This document shows positions 16,896 to 25,731 of a stretch of 64,000 nt of DNA, one piece after another. The stretch's first letter is position 1. Each line of letters opens with the position of its first letter. The stretch comes from CAIMUM01 sp034429715 (GTDB lineage: Bacteria > Chloroflexota > Dehalococcoidia > GIF9 > UBA5629), in NCBI GenBank assembly GCA_034429715.1, contig DAOUFR010000112.1, positions 1-64,000 on the forward strand, in the 5' to 3' direction. The translations under genes and the position numbers were made by a program. The notes beneath the pieces are model-generated. The model did not search any database, was not told the DNA's origin, and worked only from the letters and a program-made list of their open reading frames with translations.

Positions 16896-17951
16896 ATGGC
16901 TGACGCTATTTACGACAAACTTGCTGCCGCCTTAAATGCGCGCGGGACGACCGTTCCCTCGGTTATCTGTAAGGAATACTACGACCTGGTCGAGTTCCTC
17001 TTTACGCCGGAGGAGGCCGCAATCGCCTGCGCCATGCCCATAGCGTATGCGACCGCTGAAGAGATCGCCGCCAATCTCGGGACCGGGGACGTGAAGAAAG
17101 TAGCTTCCCGGCTCGAGGTCATGGGCGATAAAGGTCTCATTCATATCAAGGAAAGCGGCGGTAAAAAGCTTTACGAGGGATTGCCCTTCGTACCCGGCCT
17201 GTTTGAATTTCAACTTATGAAAGGGATTGTTGACGATCGCAGCAAGAAATGGGCCGTCCTGCTAAACGATTATTCTAAAGCAGTAAAGCGTGAATTCATG
17301 TCCGGCAAGCCCATAAAAATCGAAAGGTCTGCTCCCGGCAAAACAGTTGCGGTAGGAAAAGAAGTCAGGCAGCTTGCCTGCGTAATACCTTACAAAGAGA
17401 TGAGACAGCTGATCATGGATACCGAGCATATAGCTGCCGGCACCTGCGTTTGCAGACATCAGGGCAACCTGCTGGGCAAAACGAGCTCCGAACCCATGGG
17501 CAACTGCATGGTCTTCGGCGAATCGGCGCTATTCTCAGTCGAACGCGGCTTCACCCGGAAGCTGTCCAAAGAGGAAGCGCTGAAGCTGCTGGATCAAGCC
17601 GAGGAAGCCGGCCTGGTGCACAATTACGTCAACAATCCGGGCCAGTTCACCAATCTGTTGTGCAACTGCTGCGGATGCCACTGCTTTATCCTCAGGGGCG
17701 CCAAGAACGCACCTGCCCCCAGCCAGATGGTGAATCCACGATATCTGGTGTATATTAACGAGAAAGATTGCACGGCCTGCGAGGCCTGCATCGATCGATG
17801 CTGGATGAAAGCTCTGTCGATAAAGGATGGCAAGCTGGTGCGCGACGAAATGCGCTGCATAGGCTGCGGTATCTGTATGTGGGCATGTCCGACAGACGCG
17901 CTATATCTTGAACCGAGGGAAGCGGGCAAGGTGCCGCTCAAGAAATGCTAA
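16896..17951 (+). CDS. Winged-helix-like/Cys-module/2x[4Fe-4S] protein, paralogue 2
   Basis: This 351-residue protein matches its neighbours along the whole length. It has the winged-helix-like part with FTPEEAAIACAMPIAYATAEEIAANLG and LPFVPGLFEFQLMKG. The middle module is CVCRHQGNLLGKTSSEPMGNC and LLCNCCGCHC. The two ferredoxin motifs are CTACEACIDRC (not followed by Pro) and CIGCGICMWACP. It has GGAGG 8 bases before the ATG and starts 27 bp after paralogue 1. The middle module, with up to seven Cys, has no family I recognise and could hold a further cluster or zinc. No membrane segment is present. Confidence 0.82.
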   Translation: MADAIYDKLAAALNARGTTVPSVICKEYYDLVEFLFTPEEAAIACAMPIAYATAEEIAANLGTGDVKKVASRLEVMGDKGLIHIKESGGKKLYEGLPFVPGLFEFQLMKGIVDDRSKKWAVLLNDYSKAVKREFMSGKPIKIERSAPGKTVAVGKEVRQLACVIPYKEMRQLIMDTEHIAAGTCVCRHQGNLLGKTSSEPMGNCMVFGESALFSVERGFTRKLSKEEALKLLDQAEEAGLVHNYVNNPGQFTNLLCNCCGCHCFILRGAKNAPAPSQMVNPRYLVYINEKDCTACEACIDRCWMKALSIKDGKLVRDEMRCIGCGICMWACPTDALYLEPREAGKVPLKKC

Positions 17952-17981
17952 ATAAAAACCAACGAGTTTATGGAGGTTACA

Positions 17982-19037
17982 ATGGTTGAGGCCGTATATG
18001 AAAAATTGATACCCGCACTCAATTCACGCAGCACCTTCCTGGTACCCTGTATCAAATGTGATGAGTTCTTTGCGCTTGCGGCTTACATGTACAGCCCTAT
18101 CGAGGCCGAGATCGCCTGCGCCATGCCCCACGATTTCGCTACAGCCCGAAAGATTTCAGCCAGTATCCCGGGCAGCCACCCTGAGAAGATTGCCGAACAC
18201 CTTGAGACCATGGCGAATAAGGCGCTGATACATTCAAGAAAAGAAAACGGCGAAACGCTCTACGAGCTCCTTCCGCTGTTCCCCGGCGCCATGGAGCTTC
18301 AATTCTGGCGCGATGACAAAGAGTATCTGAGCAAGCTGGACATCCTGCTCAGCCAATACCTGGTAGCGATGTGGGGCCTGCGGAAAGCCGGCGCCCCGAT
18401 CGTAACCGAAACGCCATCCTCCCCCAGAAAAGTAGCCGTAGAACAGGAGATCATGAGCCGCTCCACGATTATCCCCTATGCAGAGATGAAAGAACTGATC
18501 AAGCAAAGCGAGTATATCGGCGTGGCGCTCTGCCACTGCCGGCAGCTGGGCGAACAATGGGGCAAGCCGTGCTCCAGGCCAATGGACAACTGCATGATCT
18601 TGGGCTCTTCAGCTAAATTCACTATCGAAAAGGGATTGACCAAAAGACTGAATGTCGAGCAGGCGCTTCAGGTGCTGGAAGAAGCGGAAAAGGCCTGCCT
18701 GGTACATCAATACGCCGATACGCCCGACCACTTTTCCAATATTCTATGCAATTGTTGTTCATGCCATTGCATAGCTCTTAAGGGCTATAAAAAGTCCCCG
18801 GTTCCCAGCCAGGCTGTCATCGCACGTTACCTGATCAGGATCGACGATGAAGCCTGCACCACTTGCGAGGCCTGTCTGGAACGCTGCCAGATGGACGCAT
18901 TGAAAATGGAGGGGGGCAAGCTCACGAGGGACGAAACACGCTGCATAGGCTGCGGTCTTTGCATGTATATATGTCCTGTTGAAGCACTGTCCCTGGAGAA
19001 GAGGCCTGCCGGTAAAATACCTCTGAGAACCCGTTGA
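17982..19037 (+). CDS. Winged-helix-like/Cys-module/2x[4Fe-4S] protein, paralogue 3
   Basis: This 351-residue protein is the most divergent of the set. It keeps IKCDEFFAL, the winged-helix-like part, CHCRQLGEQWGKPCSRPMDNC, ILCNCCSCHC and the two [4Fe-4S] motifs CTTCEACLERC and CIGCGLCMYICP. It has an extra Cys in GKPCSRP, and the end of the first domain differs (LFPGAMELQFWRDD). The ATG at 17982 is preferred over the one at 17970, which lies in the ribosome site GGAGG. It starts 30 bp after paralogue 2, so all three are probably one transcript. Confidence 0.82.
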   Translation: MVEAVYEKLIPALNSRSTFLVPCIKCDEFFALAAYMYSPIEAEIACAMPHDFATARKISASIPGSHPEKIAEHLETMANKALIHSRKENGETLYELLPLFPGAMELQFWRDDKEYLSKLDILLSQYLVAMWGLRKAGAPIVTETPSSPRKVAVEQEIMSRSTIIPYAEMKELIKQSEYIGVALCHCRQLGEQWGKPCSRPMDNCMILGSSAKFTIEKGLTKRLNVEQALQVLEEAEKACLVHQYADTPDHFSNILCNCCSCHCIALKGYKKSPVPSQAVIARYLIRIDDEACTTCEACLERCQMDALKMEGGKLTRDETRCIGCGLCMYICPVEALSLEKRPAGKIPLRTR

Positions 19038-19046
19038 GGCGGGGAT

Positions 19047-19676
19047 TTAATCGTTCTCTTTATCCCTTTTGGCGGCCCGGTCACGCGCCCAACGATGTAT
19101 CTCATCCAGCGCCGGCGGCGCCACCATGAATACCTCGATATCCTGGGGGAACTGGACTAAATGCCCCTCTCGAATAAAAAGCAGGGCGACATCGCCGGGC
19201 TTTAAAGTCTCATCGATGGTTTTGCCGATAAACTGGTAGCGTTTCCTCGAGGCATCAGAGTACGCTTCGTAGACCTGTTTGGCCACTTTTTCACTGATCA
19301 GTCCGACCATCAGGCAGCGCTCCCAGTCCATGACCTCCCCGAGCAGCTCACTGGTCTCAATACACTTTAAGGATGCAGACTCCGCGCAGCGTTTATTCAC
19401 CATTTCATGGCTTTTGGGATGCAGTTCCTTCAGTATCTCCAAACCGCCTTCCCCTTCCTTATCAACCGTCTCATGATAGATTAAAGTCACACGACCCAAT
19501 TTACCTTCGAGCTTGACTATTAATTCATTAACCTGCTGCCAGTATTTTTCATAGAGCTCGACATATTCCACAGGCGAGTTTTTACCGGCATATACCAGGG
19601 GTACCTGCATTATCTTTCTGCTGCCTTTGAAGCTGTCGACTTCAGGTTTCTCCACTTTGCCCAGTTCCTGTGACAT
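19047..19676 (-). CDS. Hypothetical protein, 209 aa
   Basis: I do not recognise this protein. It is soluble and highly charged. The central part (EVMDWERCLMVGLISEKVAKQVYEAYSDASRKRYQFIG) is helical. The end (LKPGDVALLFIREGHLVQFPQDIEVFMVAPPALDEIHRW) is a compact alpha/beta unit. It converges on the third iron-sulfur paralogue with only 9 bp between the stops. Three cysteines are present, without a cluster pattern. The ATG at 19676 is preceded by GAGGAGAG on the minus strand, so it is a real gene. Confidence 0.72.
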   Translation of the reverse strand: MSQELGKVEKPEVDSFKGSRKIMQVPLVYAGKNSPVEYVELYEKYWQQVNELIVKLEGKLGRVTLIYHETVDKEGEGGLEILKELHPKSHEMVNKRCAESASLKCIETSELLGEVMDWERCLMVGLISEKVAKQVYEAYSDASRKRYQFIGKTIDETLKPGDVALLFIREGHLVQFPQDIEVFMVAPPALDEIHRWARDRAAKRDKEND

Positions 19677-19845
19677 GATTACTCTCCTCTCTCTACCGGC
19701 TGCTGTATCATCTCCATATGTCTAACTGCCTGATCACCGATACAACCTTACCTCTATCAATAGTACTAAAATTATACTACAATGTAAGACGCCTTTTGAG
19801 GGACCTGGCTTTCATGATTCTATAATCGGGCACTGGAGGAACCAT

Positions 19846-21054
19846 ATGGATTTCGACCTTGGTGGAAAGACGGATCAGCTGCGCAGGGAGATACGCCAAT
19901 TTGCCCTTGCCGAGGTTGTGGGAAAACCTTACCACACCGCCATGCTGGAAGAGGAGAGCGCGGACGAGGACTGGGAATTTTCGCTCTCGATATCCAGAAA
20001 GCTCGCACAAAAGAAATGGCTCTGTATGAACTGGCCTGAGCAATACGGGGGTATGGGCGCATCATACTGGGAACAATTTGTATACTCCGAGGAGGCCGGC
20101 TATTATGAGATTCCCGGCACCAGCATGGGCATATCCGGCACGGGCATCAACGGCCCCAGCCTGATGTTATTCGGCAGCGAGGAGCAGAAACAGAAATACC
20201 TTCCCCTGATTGCCTCAGGTGATCCCGACGGGATATGGTGCACCGCTTACAGCGAACCCGATTCGGGCTCCGACTACAATAAGATCAAGACTATCGCCGT
20301 CAGATCGGGAGACGACTATATTATAAACGGACAGAAAGTGTGGACGAGCTGCGCCCACCGCGCGCGCTGGTGCTGGCTGGCATGCAAGACCGACCCAACG
20401 TCGAACAAGATCCACAAAAGCATGAGCATCATCATCGTGGATATGAAAAGCCCCGGCATTACTACCAGACCTCTCATCAATCTTTCGGGTATTCACAGTT
20501 TCAACGAGGTCTATTTCGATAACGTACGGGTGCCTGCGTCGAACCTGGTCGGCGAGGAGAATAAAGGATTCTACATGCTGATCCCCGCGCTGGCAATCGA
20601 GCGGCTCTCCCTGGCGCCTCATGTGCTGGGCACAGGACGACGCATACTTGAATTGCTCGTCCACTATGCCAGGGAAAATAACCATAAAGGGAAACCCATG
20701 TCTGACGACCTGGTAGTGCGCCATAAGCTGGCTGAGCGCGCTGTGGAGCTCGAGACGCTGCGCCTCTTCGGGCTTGAAATAATGTGGAAAATGAGCACAG
20801 GTAAGATGCCGGGCTATGAGGCAGCCAGAAACAAGCTGTACTGCAATATCGTCACGGACAACATGGCCAGAACCGGGCTGGAGATCGTGGGAGCCAATTC
20901 ACAGATAAGCCCCGATTCCAGGTGGGCAAAACTGAGAGGCCGCTGCCAGAATCTTTACCTCGTTAATATGGGGTGGTTCAGCGCCGCCGGTACGATGGAA
21001 ATACAGAAGAACGTTATCGGCCAGTTTAAGCTCGGCCTGCCGCGGGCCTATTAA
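19846..21054 (+). CDS. Acyl-CoA dehydrogenase
   Basis: This 402-residue protein is normal length for the family. It has an N-terminal helical domain ('NWPEQYGGMGASYWEQFVYSEEAGYYEIP'). The middle beta domain carries 'WCTAYSEPDSGSDYNKIKTIAVRSGDDYIINGQKVWTS', the FAD and substrate region. The C-terminal domain ends 'SAAGTMEIQKNVIGQFKLGLPR' (family form GTxEIQ+). It oxidises an acyl-CoA to the 2-enoyl-CoA and passes electrons to ETF. No ETF gene is in the window. GGAGG lies upstream of the ATG, and a strong terminator follows. Confidence 0.93.
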   Translation: MDFDLGGKTDQLRREIRQFALAEVVGKPYHTAMLEEESADEDWEFSLSISRKLAQKKWLCMNWPEQYGGMGASYWEQFVYSEEAGYYEIPGTSMGISGTGINGPSLMLFGSEEQKQKYLPLIASGDPDGIWCTAYSEPDSGSDYNKIKTIAVRSGDDYIINGQKVWTSCAHRARWCWLACKTDPTSNKIHKSMSIIIVDMKSPGITTRPLINLSGIHSFNEVYFDNVRVPASNLVGEENKGFYMLIPALAIERLSLAPHVLGTGRRILELLVHYARENNHKGKPMSDDLVVRHKLAERAVELETLRLFGLEIMWKMSTGKMPGYEAARNKLYCNIVTDNMARTGLEIVGANSQISPDSRWAKLRGRCQNLYLVNMGWFSAAGTMEIQKNVIGQFKLGLPRAY

Positions 21055-21076
21055 GATAGGTGTAAACCTTTCAAAC

Positions 21077-21112
21077 AAAGGGGCTGTTTCAATTCTGAAC
21101 CGGCCCCTTTTT
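21077..21112. terminator. Intrinsic terminator between acyl-CoA dehydrogenase and TPM gene
   Basis: A 15-bp stem with one mismatch forms between AAAGGGGCTGTTTCA and TGAACCGGCCCCTTT, with loop ATTC. It is followed on the plus strand by a T-run (TTTTT) ending the acyl-CoA dehydrogenase transcript. The minus-strand side is also T-rich, so it may serve the convergent TPM/lemA operon too. Confidence 0.88.
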
Positions 21113-21120
21113 CATATCGA

Positions 21121-22041
21121 CTACCACCCGCCGCTGGCGCCTCCTCCTCCGGACATCCCACCACCACCGCCGCCAAATCCCCCGCCGAAACCGCCTCCCG
21201 ACCCACCGCCGAAGCCTCCCCAGAAACCACCTCCGGTTTTATGCCAGTCTGTGGATTTTCCAGCATCCTTCAGCTTCTGGTAATTGCGCGAAAGCACCCA
21301 GTCCGTGCCCAGGCCGAGCCCTGCAAAAATCAGCGGCGCAGCTATCAATGCCGCAATACCTCCGATCGAAAGCCCCATTATAACGCCTGCTATGGCGCCC
21401 CAGATGCCCCCCATCCATACATTCTTGCTGCGCGCCATGAAACCCGAAAGGTAAATCGTGATTATCGACAGTATAAAGAAGACGAAGATGAAATCGCCGA
21501 GCATCGATTTCACCGGATTTTCCTCAAGCGGAGCAGGCGGAGTGCCGTCCCTGATATACTTCTCAATTGAGGCAACACCAGCCTTGATTCCACCATCGTA
21601 ATCATTACTCTTGAACAGCGGCAGCACGTCGTCATCGCGTATCCTGCCGGCGCGCCCGTCGGTGATCACCGGTTCGAGTCCATATCCGACCTCGATACGC
21701 ATCTTGCGATCATCCAGAGCCACCAGAAAAAGCACCCCGTTGTCTTTATCTTTTTGCCCGATCTTCCATCTCTCGAACAGCCTGCTGGCATAGTCCTCTA
21801 TACTGTCCCCTTCAAGGCTTTTAACAGTCGCGACGAAGACCTGCGCCGTGGTATCCTTCTCAAGCTGAGCCAGTTTAGCTTCAAGCTCGGATTTGGACTG
21901 GGGCGACAGCAATCCGGCATTATCGTTGACATAGCCGGTAAGCTCCGGAAAATTCTGCGCCGCCGCCGGCACGTTGAAGGCAGGCAGTATTATGACAGCC
22001 AGACAGGCCGTCACTAACAGCAGGATCAGCCTGTGGCGCAC
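21121..22041 (-). CDS. TPM-domain (YgcG-type) membrane protein with Gly-rich tail
   Basis: This 306-residue protein has a signal peptide (about 1-28, ending AAA). The TPM domain follows (about 32-170: LTGYVNDNAGLLSPQSKSELEAKLAQLEKDTTAQVFVATV, later RMRIEVGYGLEPVITDGRAGRI). Two or three membrane helices lie at about 195-255. The tail is very Gly-rich (GGGFWGGFGGGSGGGFGG...). It should face the outside of the membrane. The start is a GTG that overlaps the lemA stop by one base, so the two are translationally coupled, as LemA-TPM pairs are in many bacteria. Its function is not established. Confidence 0.88.
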   Translation of the reverse strand: MRHRLILLLVTACLAVIILPAFNVPAAAQNFPELTGYVNDNAGLLSPQSKSELEAKLAQLEKDTTAQVFVATVKSLEGDSIEDYASRLFERWKIGQKDKDNGVLFLVALDDRKMRIEVGYGLEPVITDGRAGRIRDDDVLPLFKSNDYDGGIKAGVASIEKYIRDGTPPAPLEENPVKSMLGDFIFVFFILSIITIYLSGFMARSKNVWMGGIWGAIAGVIMGLSIGGIAALIAAPLIFAGLGLGTDWVLSRNYQKLKDAGKSTDWHKTGGGFWGGFGGGSGGGFGGGFGGGGGGMSGGGGASGGW

Positions 22042-22616
22042 TAAAACTCCACTTTAGGCGCTGTTTCTGCGCCGCTGACAGACTGGAAGTATTGCTTCTC
22101 ACTGAATCCAAACATACCTGCCAGCATATTCGTGGGGAAAGTCTTGATCTGCGTGTTATAGTCCCTCACCAGGTCATTGAACCGCCTCCTTTCCACGCTG
22201 ATGCGGTTCTCCGTCCCCGCCAACTCGTCCATCAACTGGGTAACGTTCTGACTGGACTTGAGGTCCGGGTAATTCTCCATCACGGCGAGCAGGCGGCCAA
22301 GTGCGGTTTCAACCTCTCCGGCCGCAGCAGCCTTTTCATTCACCGTCTGGGCAGCCCCGTATTTTGTCCGCGCATCGGCTATGGCCAGGAAAACCGTCTG
22401 TTCCTGTGTCATCATACCTTTGACCGAGTTCACCAGGTTCGGTATCAGGTCATAACGCCGTTGATATTGCGTCTCAACCTGCGACCACTGGGCGTCTATG
22501 CCCTGTGATTTGGTTACCAGGCTGTTATACATACCGACCAGGGAGACTGCAATGATTATGGCGCCAAGTACTATTACACCTACGGCTGCCAGAACACATC
22601 CCCAGGTTGACTTCAT
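22041..22616 (-). CDS. lemA: LemA family protein
   Basis: This 191-residue protein has an N-terminal membrane helix (about 6-28). The LemA helical body follows: YNSLVTKSQGIDAQWSQVETQYQRRYDLIPNLVNSVKGMMTQEQTV, then LRNPDLKSSQN-like and DYNTQIKTFPTNMLAGMFGF motifs. LemA proteins are anchored helical bundles of unknown biochemical role, often paired with TPM-domain proteins as here. A ribosome site (GGAGGTTAT) precedes the start. Confidence 0.93.
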   Translation of the reverse strand: MKSTWGCVLAAVGVIVLGAIIIAVSLVGMYNSLVTKSQGIDAQWSQVETQYQRRYDLIPNLVNSVKGMMTQEQTVFLAIADARTKYGAAQTVNEKAAAAGEVETALGRLLAVMENYPDLKSSQNVTQLMDELAGTENRISVERRRFNDLVRDYNTQIKTFPTNMLAGMFGFSEKQYFQSVSGAETAPKVEF

Positions 22617-22773
22617 ATAGATAACCTCCTTAATCAGTCTGAACAGAATGATTTTTGTTATGGCAATTCTACATCAGGACTATTCTATCAACAAATTACA
22701 CCTGCAACGCTTGTTTTGGCCGGCTGGCGAAGCGTATAATCATGCACAATCAATAAGAGGGGGTTGGAATATC

Positions 22774-23223
22774 ATGGCCATCAATAAGGAACTTGCAGCG
22801 CCATGCGGTCTCTACTGCGGAGTTTGCGGAATCTACATAGCCACCAGGGACAATAATGAAAAATTTAAAGAGAAGCTGGCCCCTGTTTACGGTGTTAAGC
22901 CCGAAGACCTGGTATGCGATGGATGCCTCTCTCAGCGCGTCTGGTCTTATTGCCAGGACTGCCCGATTAAAACGTGTTGCCTGAATAAAAAAATAGAGGG
23001 ATGCCACCAGTGTAACGAATTCCCCTGCCGCTACATAGATAATTTCCCGATCCCTGTCGGCAAGAAGGTTATACTACGATCCATTCCCGGATGGCGGGAG
23101 CTCGGTACGGAAAAGTGGATACAGGAGGAGCAGAAACGCTATAATTGTCCCCATTGCGGCGCTGCGACCTTCCGTGGAGCCAAGCGTTGTCGTAGCTGCA
23201 AGGAACCTATCGATCTCGACTAA
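22774..23223 (+). CDS. DUF3795 cysteine-rich protein with C-terminal zinc ribbon
   Basis: This 149-residue protein starts APCGLYCGVCGIYIATRDNNEKF, the DUF3795 signature. Many further Cys follow (VCDGCLSQRVWSYCQDCPIKTCC; GCHQCNEFPC). The C-terminus is a short zinc ribbon (YNCPHCGAATFRGAKRCRSC). The ATG at 22774 is chosen over an upstream start at 22648 because AGAGGGGG lies just before it and the extension is not protein-like. The family is common in anaerobes and its role is unknown. Confidence 0.85.
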   Translation: MAINKELAAPCGLYCGVCGIYIATRDNNEKFKEKLAPVYGVKPEDLVCDGCLSQRVWSYCQDCPIKTCCLNKKIEGCHQCNEFPCRYIDNFPIPVGKKVILRSIPGWRELGTEKWIQEEQKRYNCPHCGAATFRGAKRCRSCKEPIDLD

Positions 23224-23233
23224 AATTCGCGTC

Positions 23234-24373
23234 ATGCTCAGAATAATTGTAGCCCTCATCGTTATTATTCTGGCTGCGGGCTGTTCCACCCCCCAGCAGC
23301 AGCCGGCACCACAAGCCCAGCCCGAACAGGTTAAGATCGGGGCCTTACTGGGCTTAAGCGGCGATATAGCAACATCTTACGGTCAAGCGCAAAAAAAGGG
23401 GGTTGAGCTGGCCGTTAGCGAGGTCAACGGTAGCAATTACCTGGGCGAGGGCAAACAACTCAAGCTTGTCATAGCAGACGCCGGACCCGGCGCAGACACC
23501 GCTTTCTCCGCCATGACCCGATTGATTGAAACCGACAATGTCTCAGCCGTCATAGGCCCCACACTGTCTACACAGGCCTACAAAGCCGACCCTGTAGCTC
23601 AGATTCACAAGGTGCCGGTGATAGCAGTGAGCAACACGGCCCCGGGTATAACGGAAATGGGCGATTTTATCTTCCGCTGCAGCTTGCCCGAGACGACCGT
23701 TATCGGAGGCACCATTAAAGCTGCGGCCAGCCAGCTGCGCGTGGTGAAAGTCGCCTATCTCTGGGGCAAGGATGACGACTACACCATTGCCGGCTATAAA
23801 GCTTTTACCGATGCCGTAGCAAAAAACGGCCTGAAGGTACTGGCGGATGAAACATTCAACCGCGGCGATACAGACTTTAAACCGCAGCTGGAAAGGATCA
23901 CAGCAAAGGGACCCGACGCAATACTCGTTTCCGCTCTGGCCAAAGAAGCTGCAGCCATCATAATTCAGGCACGGTCCCTCGGCTACACCGGTATCATTAT
24001 CGGCGGAAATGGCTTCAATTCAACTGACGTTATTAAACAGGCCGGCAGCTACGCAGAGGGAGTTATGGCCGGCACGGCATGGAATATCGCCAGCATCAAT
24101 ACCAGGAACCTGGAATTCATATCCGCCTATCAGAAAGCTTATGGAATCAAACCGGACCAGTTTGCCGCTCAGGCTTATACCGGCACCTGGCTGCTGGCCA
24201 ACGCCATCCGGACCGCCGGCAACTCTGATCCCCAGACCATTAGAGATGCGCTGGCAGGTATATCCAATTTTACTACGCCTATGGGATCGTTCAGCTTCAC
24301 ACAGGACAGGGAACCTGTTCATCCCGCCGTTGTGCAGATCGTGAAAAACGGAAGATTCACCATTTTTAAATGA
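23234..24373 (+). CDS. Branched-chain amino-acid-type ABC transporter substrate-binding lipoprotein
   Basis: This 379-residue protein has a lipoprotein signal (MLRIIVALIVIILAAGC) with Cys at about residue 17. A periplasmic binding type-1 fold of the LivJ family follows (VKIGALLGLSGDIATSYGQAQKKGVELAVSEVN; AVIGPTLSTQAYKADPVAQIHKVPVI). It would bind a small ligand outside the membrane and hand it to a permease. No LivH/M/G/F genes lie nearby, so it is an orphan binding protein here. The start is the ATG at 23234; the upstream extension runs into the DUF3795 gene. Confidence 0.88.
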   Translation: MLRIIVALIVIILAAGCSTPQQQPAPQAQPEQVKIGALLGLSGDIATSYGQAQKKGVELAVSEVNGSNYLGEGKQLKLVIADAGPGADTAFSAMTRLIETDNVSAVIGPTLSTQAYKADPVAQIHKVPVIAVSNTAPGITEMGDFIFRCSLPETTVIGGTIKAAASQLRVVKVAYLWGKDDDYTIAGYKAFTDAVAKNGLKVLADETFNRGDTDFKPQLERITAKGPDAILVSALAKEAAAIIIQARSLGYTGIIIGGNGFNSTDVIKQAGSYAEGVMAGTAWNIASINTRNLEFISAYQKAYGIKPDQFAAQAYTGTWLLANAIRTAGNSDPQTIRDALAGISNFTTPMGSFSFTQDREPVHPAVVQIVKNGRFTIFK

Positions 24374-24440
24374 TGCTCTCCGGCAGGGATTCCCGGCGAT
24401 AACATCAACCACGAGGCCTGTGCTATAATCGCTCTGTAAA

Positions 24441-25073
24441 ATGTTTAAATTAAACCTGATGCCCAGGGGCGACAAGTTCTTCGACCTCTTTGAGGTCAGC
24501 ACAAAGAACATGGTCAAAGCAGCCGAAAATCTCAAGGAGCTTATATACAGCTGGGACAGCATTGACCAGAAACTGGAGGAGATGGATAGGATCGAGCATC
24601 AGGGTGATACCATAACCCACGAAATCATGTTCCAGCTTAACCGTTCCTTTATAACACCTTTCGACAGGGAGGATATCGGTATGCTGGCGCACTCTCTGGA
24701 CGATGTCACCGACCTCATCCAGGCGACTGCCGACACCATGGTTCTATATAAAGTCAGGGAACCCGGCAAACGGGCGCGTGAGCTCGCAGATATCCTGGTC
24801 CAGATAACTACCGAGGTGGAAAATGTGATGCCCAGCCTCAGGCGCCATAACGCCAACCTTGAGAAAATCCTGAACAGCTGCGTGGAGATAAACAGGCTGG
24901 AAAACGTGGCGGACAAGATCTACCGCACGGCGCTCAAGGAGTTGTTTGAGGATTCAAATGATATCACGGATATCATTAAGTGGCGCGAAATATACGAGCA
25001 TATGGAGAGCGCCACCGATATGTGTGAGGATGTCGCCAACGTGCTTGAGGGCGTAGCCCTGAAACACGCTTGA
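24441..25073 (+). CDS. DUF47 (PhoU-like) family protein
   Basis: This 210-residue protein is an all-helical protein of the DUF47 family. It begins MPRGDKFFDLFEVSTKNMVKAAENLKELI, has the conserved core RIEHQGDTITHEIMFQLNRSFITPFDREDI, and ends YEHMESATDMCEDVANVLEGVALKHA. Such proteins normally sit beside a PiT phosphate transporter and affect its activity. No PiT gene is within this window, so the partner is unclear. A TATAAT box lies at about 24423. Confidence 0.9.
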   Translation: MFKLNLMPRGDKFFDLFEVSTKNMVKAAENLKELIYSWDSIDQKLEEMDRIEHQGDTITHEIMFQLNRSFITPFDREDIGMLAHSLDDVTDLIQATADTMVLYKVREPGKRARELADILVQITTEVENVMPSLRRHNANLEKILNSCVEINRLENVADKIYRTALKELFEDSNDITDIIKWREIYEHMESATDMCEDVANVLEGVALKHA

Positions 25074-25137
25074 ATACTTAGCCATACTGTCCGGGTCGGC
25101 GCCGGTTACACACAGCTTTATAAAAGGACGATGAAAT

Positions 25138-25710
25138 ATGACTATCAAAGAGCTCGTTTATAAAAACCGCAGCTACCGCCGCTTTTTTCAAGACACAGCG
25201 GTCTCCCTTGACACTCTGAAGGAGCTTGTTGACCTTGGCAGGATGTCAGCCTCCGCTATGAACCTGCAGCCTCTCAAGTATATTTTATCCAACGATGCGG
25301 CCGGGAATGCCGCCATTTTCGCAAACATCGGATGGGCAGCCTACCTCAAGGACTGGGGTGGGCCCCCCGAGGGGGAAAAGCCTTCGGCGTATATTATCAT
25401 GCTGGGAGATACGGAGATCAGCAAAAATGTGGTATGGGACCACGGGATCGCCGCACAGAGTATCCTGCTTGGCGCCACGGAAAGAGGGTTGGGTGGCTGC
25501 ATGATTGCCACGATACGCAAGGCCGACCTGGCAAAAGCTCTAAATATCAGCCCACGTTATGAGATACTGCTGGTTATCGCCATCGGGAAACCAAAGGAGC
25601 AGGTCGTGGTCGACCCGCTGGATCAGAACGGAGAGTCGAAATACTGGCGAGACAGCCAGGCTGTACATCATGTGCCCAAGCGCTTGTTGAAGGACATCAT
25701 CATCGGATAA
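25138..25710 (+). CDS. Nitroreductase-family flavoprotein
   Basis: This 190-residue protein has the FMN-binding opening KNRSYRRFFQDTAVSLDTLKELVDLGRMSASAMNLQPLKYI. The later conserved stretch is DHGIAAQSILLGATERGLGGCMIATI. The end (VLPIAIGKP-like 'LLVIAIGKPKEQ') completes the fold. It should use NAD(P)H to reduce a nitro, quinone or enone substrate. The closest match by eye is to small nitroreductases of anaerobes. It has a ribosome site AAAGGA before the ATG. Confidence 0.88.
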   Translation: MTIKELVYKNRSYRRFFQDTAVSLDTLKELVDLGRMSASAMNLQPLKYILSNDAAGNAAIFANIGWAAYLKDWGGPPEGEKPSAYIIMLGDTEISKNVVWDHGIAAQSILLGATERGLGGCMIATIRKADLAKALNISPRYEILLVIAIGKPKEQVVVDPLDQNGESKYWRDSQAVHHVPKRLLKDIIIG

Positions 25711-25731
25711 GCAGGCTGCCGATATAACGGC

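Noticed and set aside
19769..19790. Half-site AAATTATAC upstream of the acyl-CoA dehydrogenase
   Set aside because: Only the left arm matches the 25-bp palindrome; the right side keeps four bases. It is an AT-rich -10-like region and is probably chance.
21655..21695. Sequence GGTTCGAGTCC resembling a tRNA T-loop
   Set aside because: It lies inside the TPM-domain coding frame (ITGSS region), and no acceptor stem or anticodon arm can be built around it.
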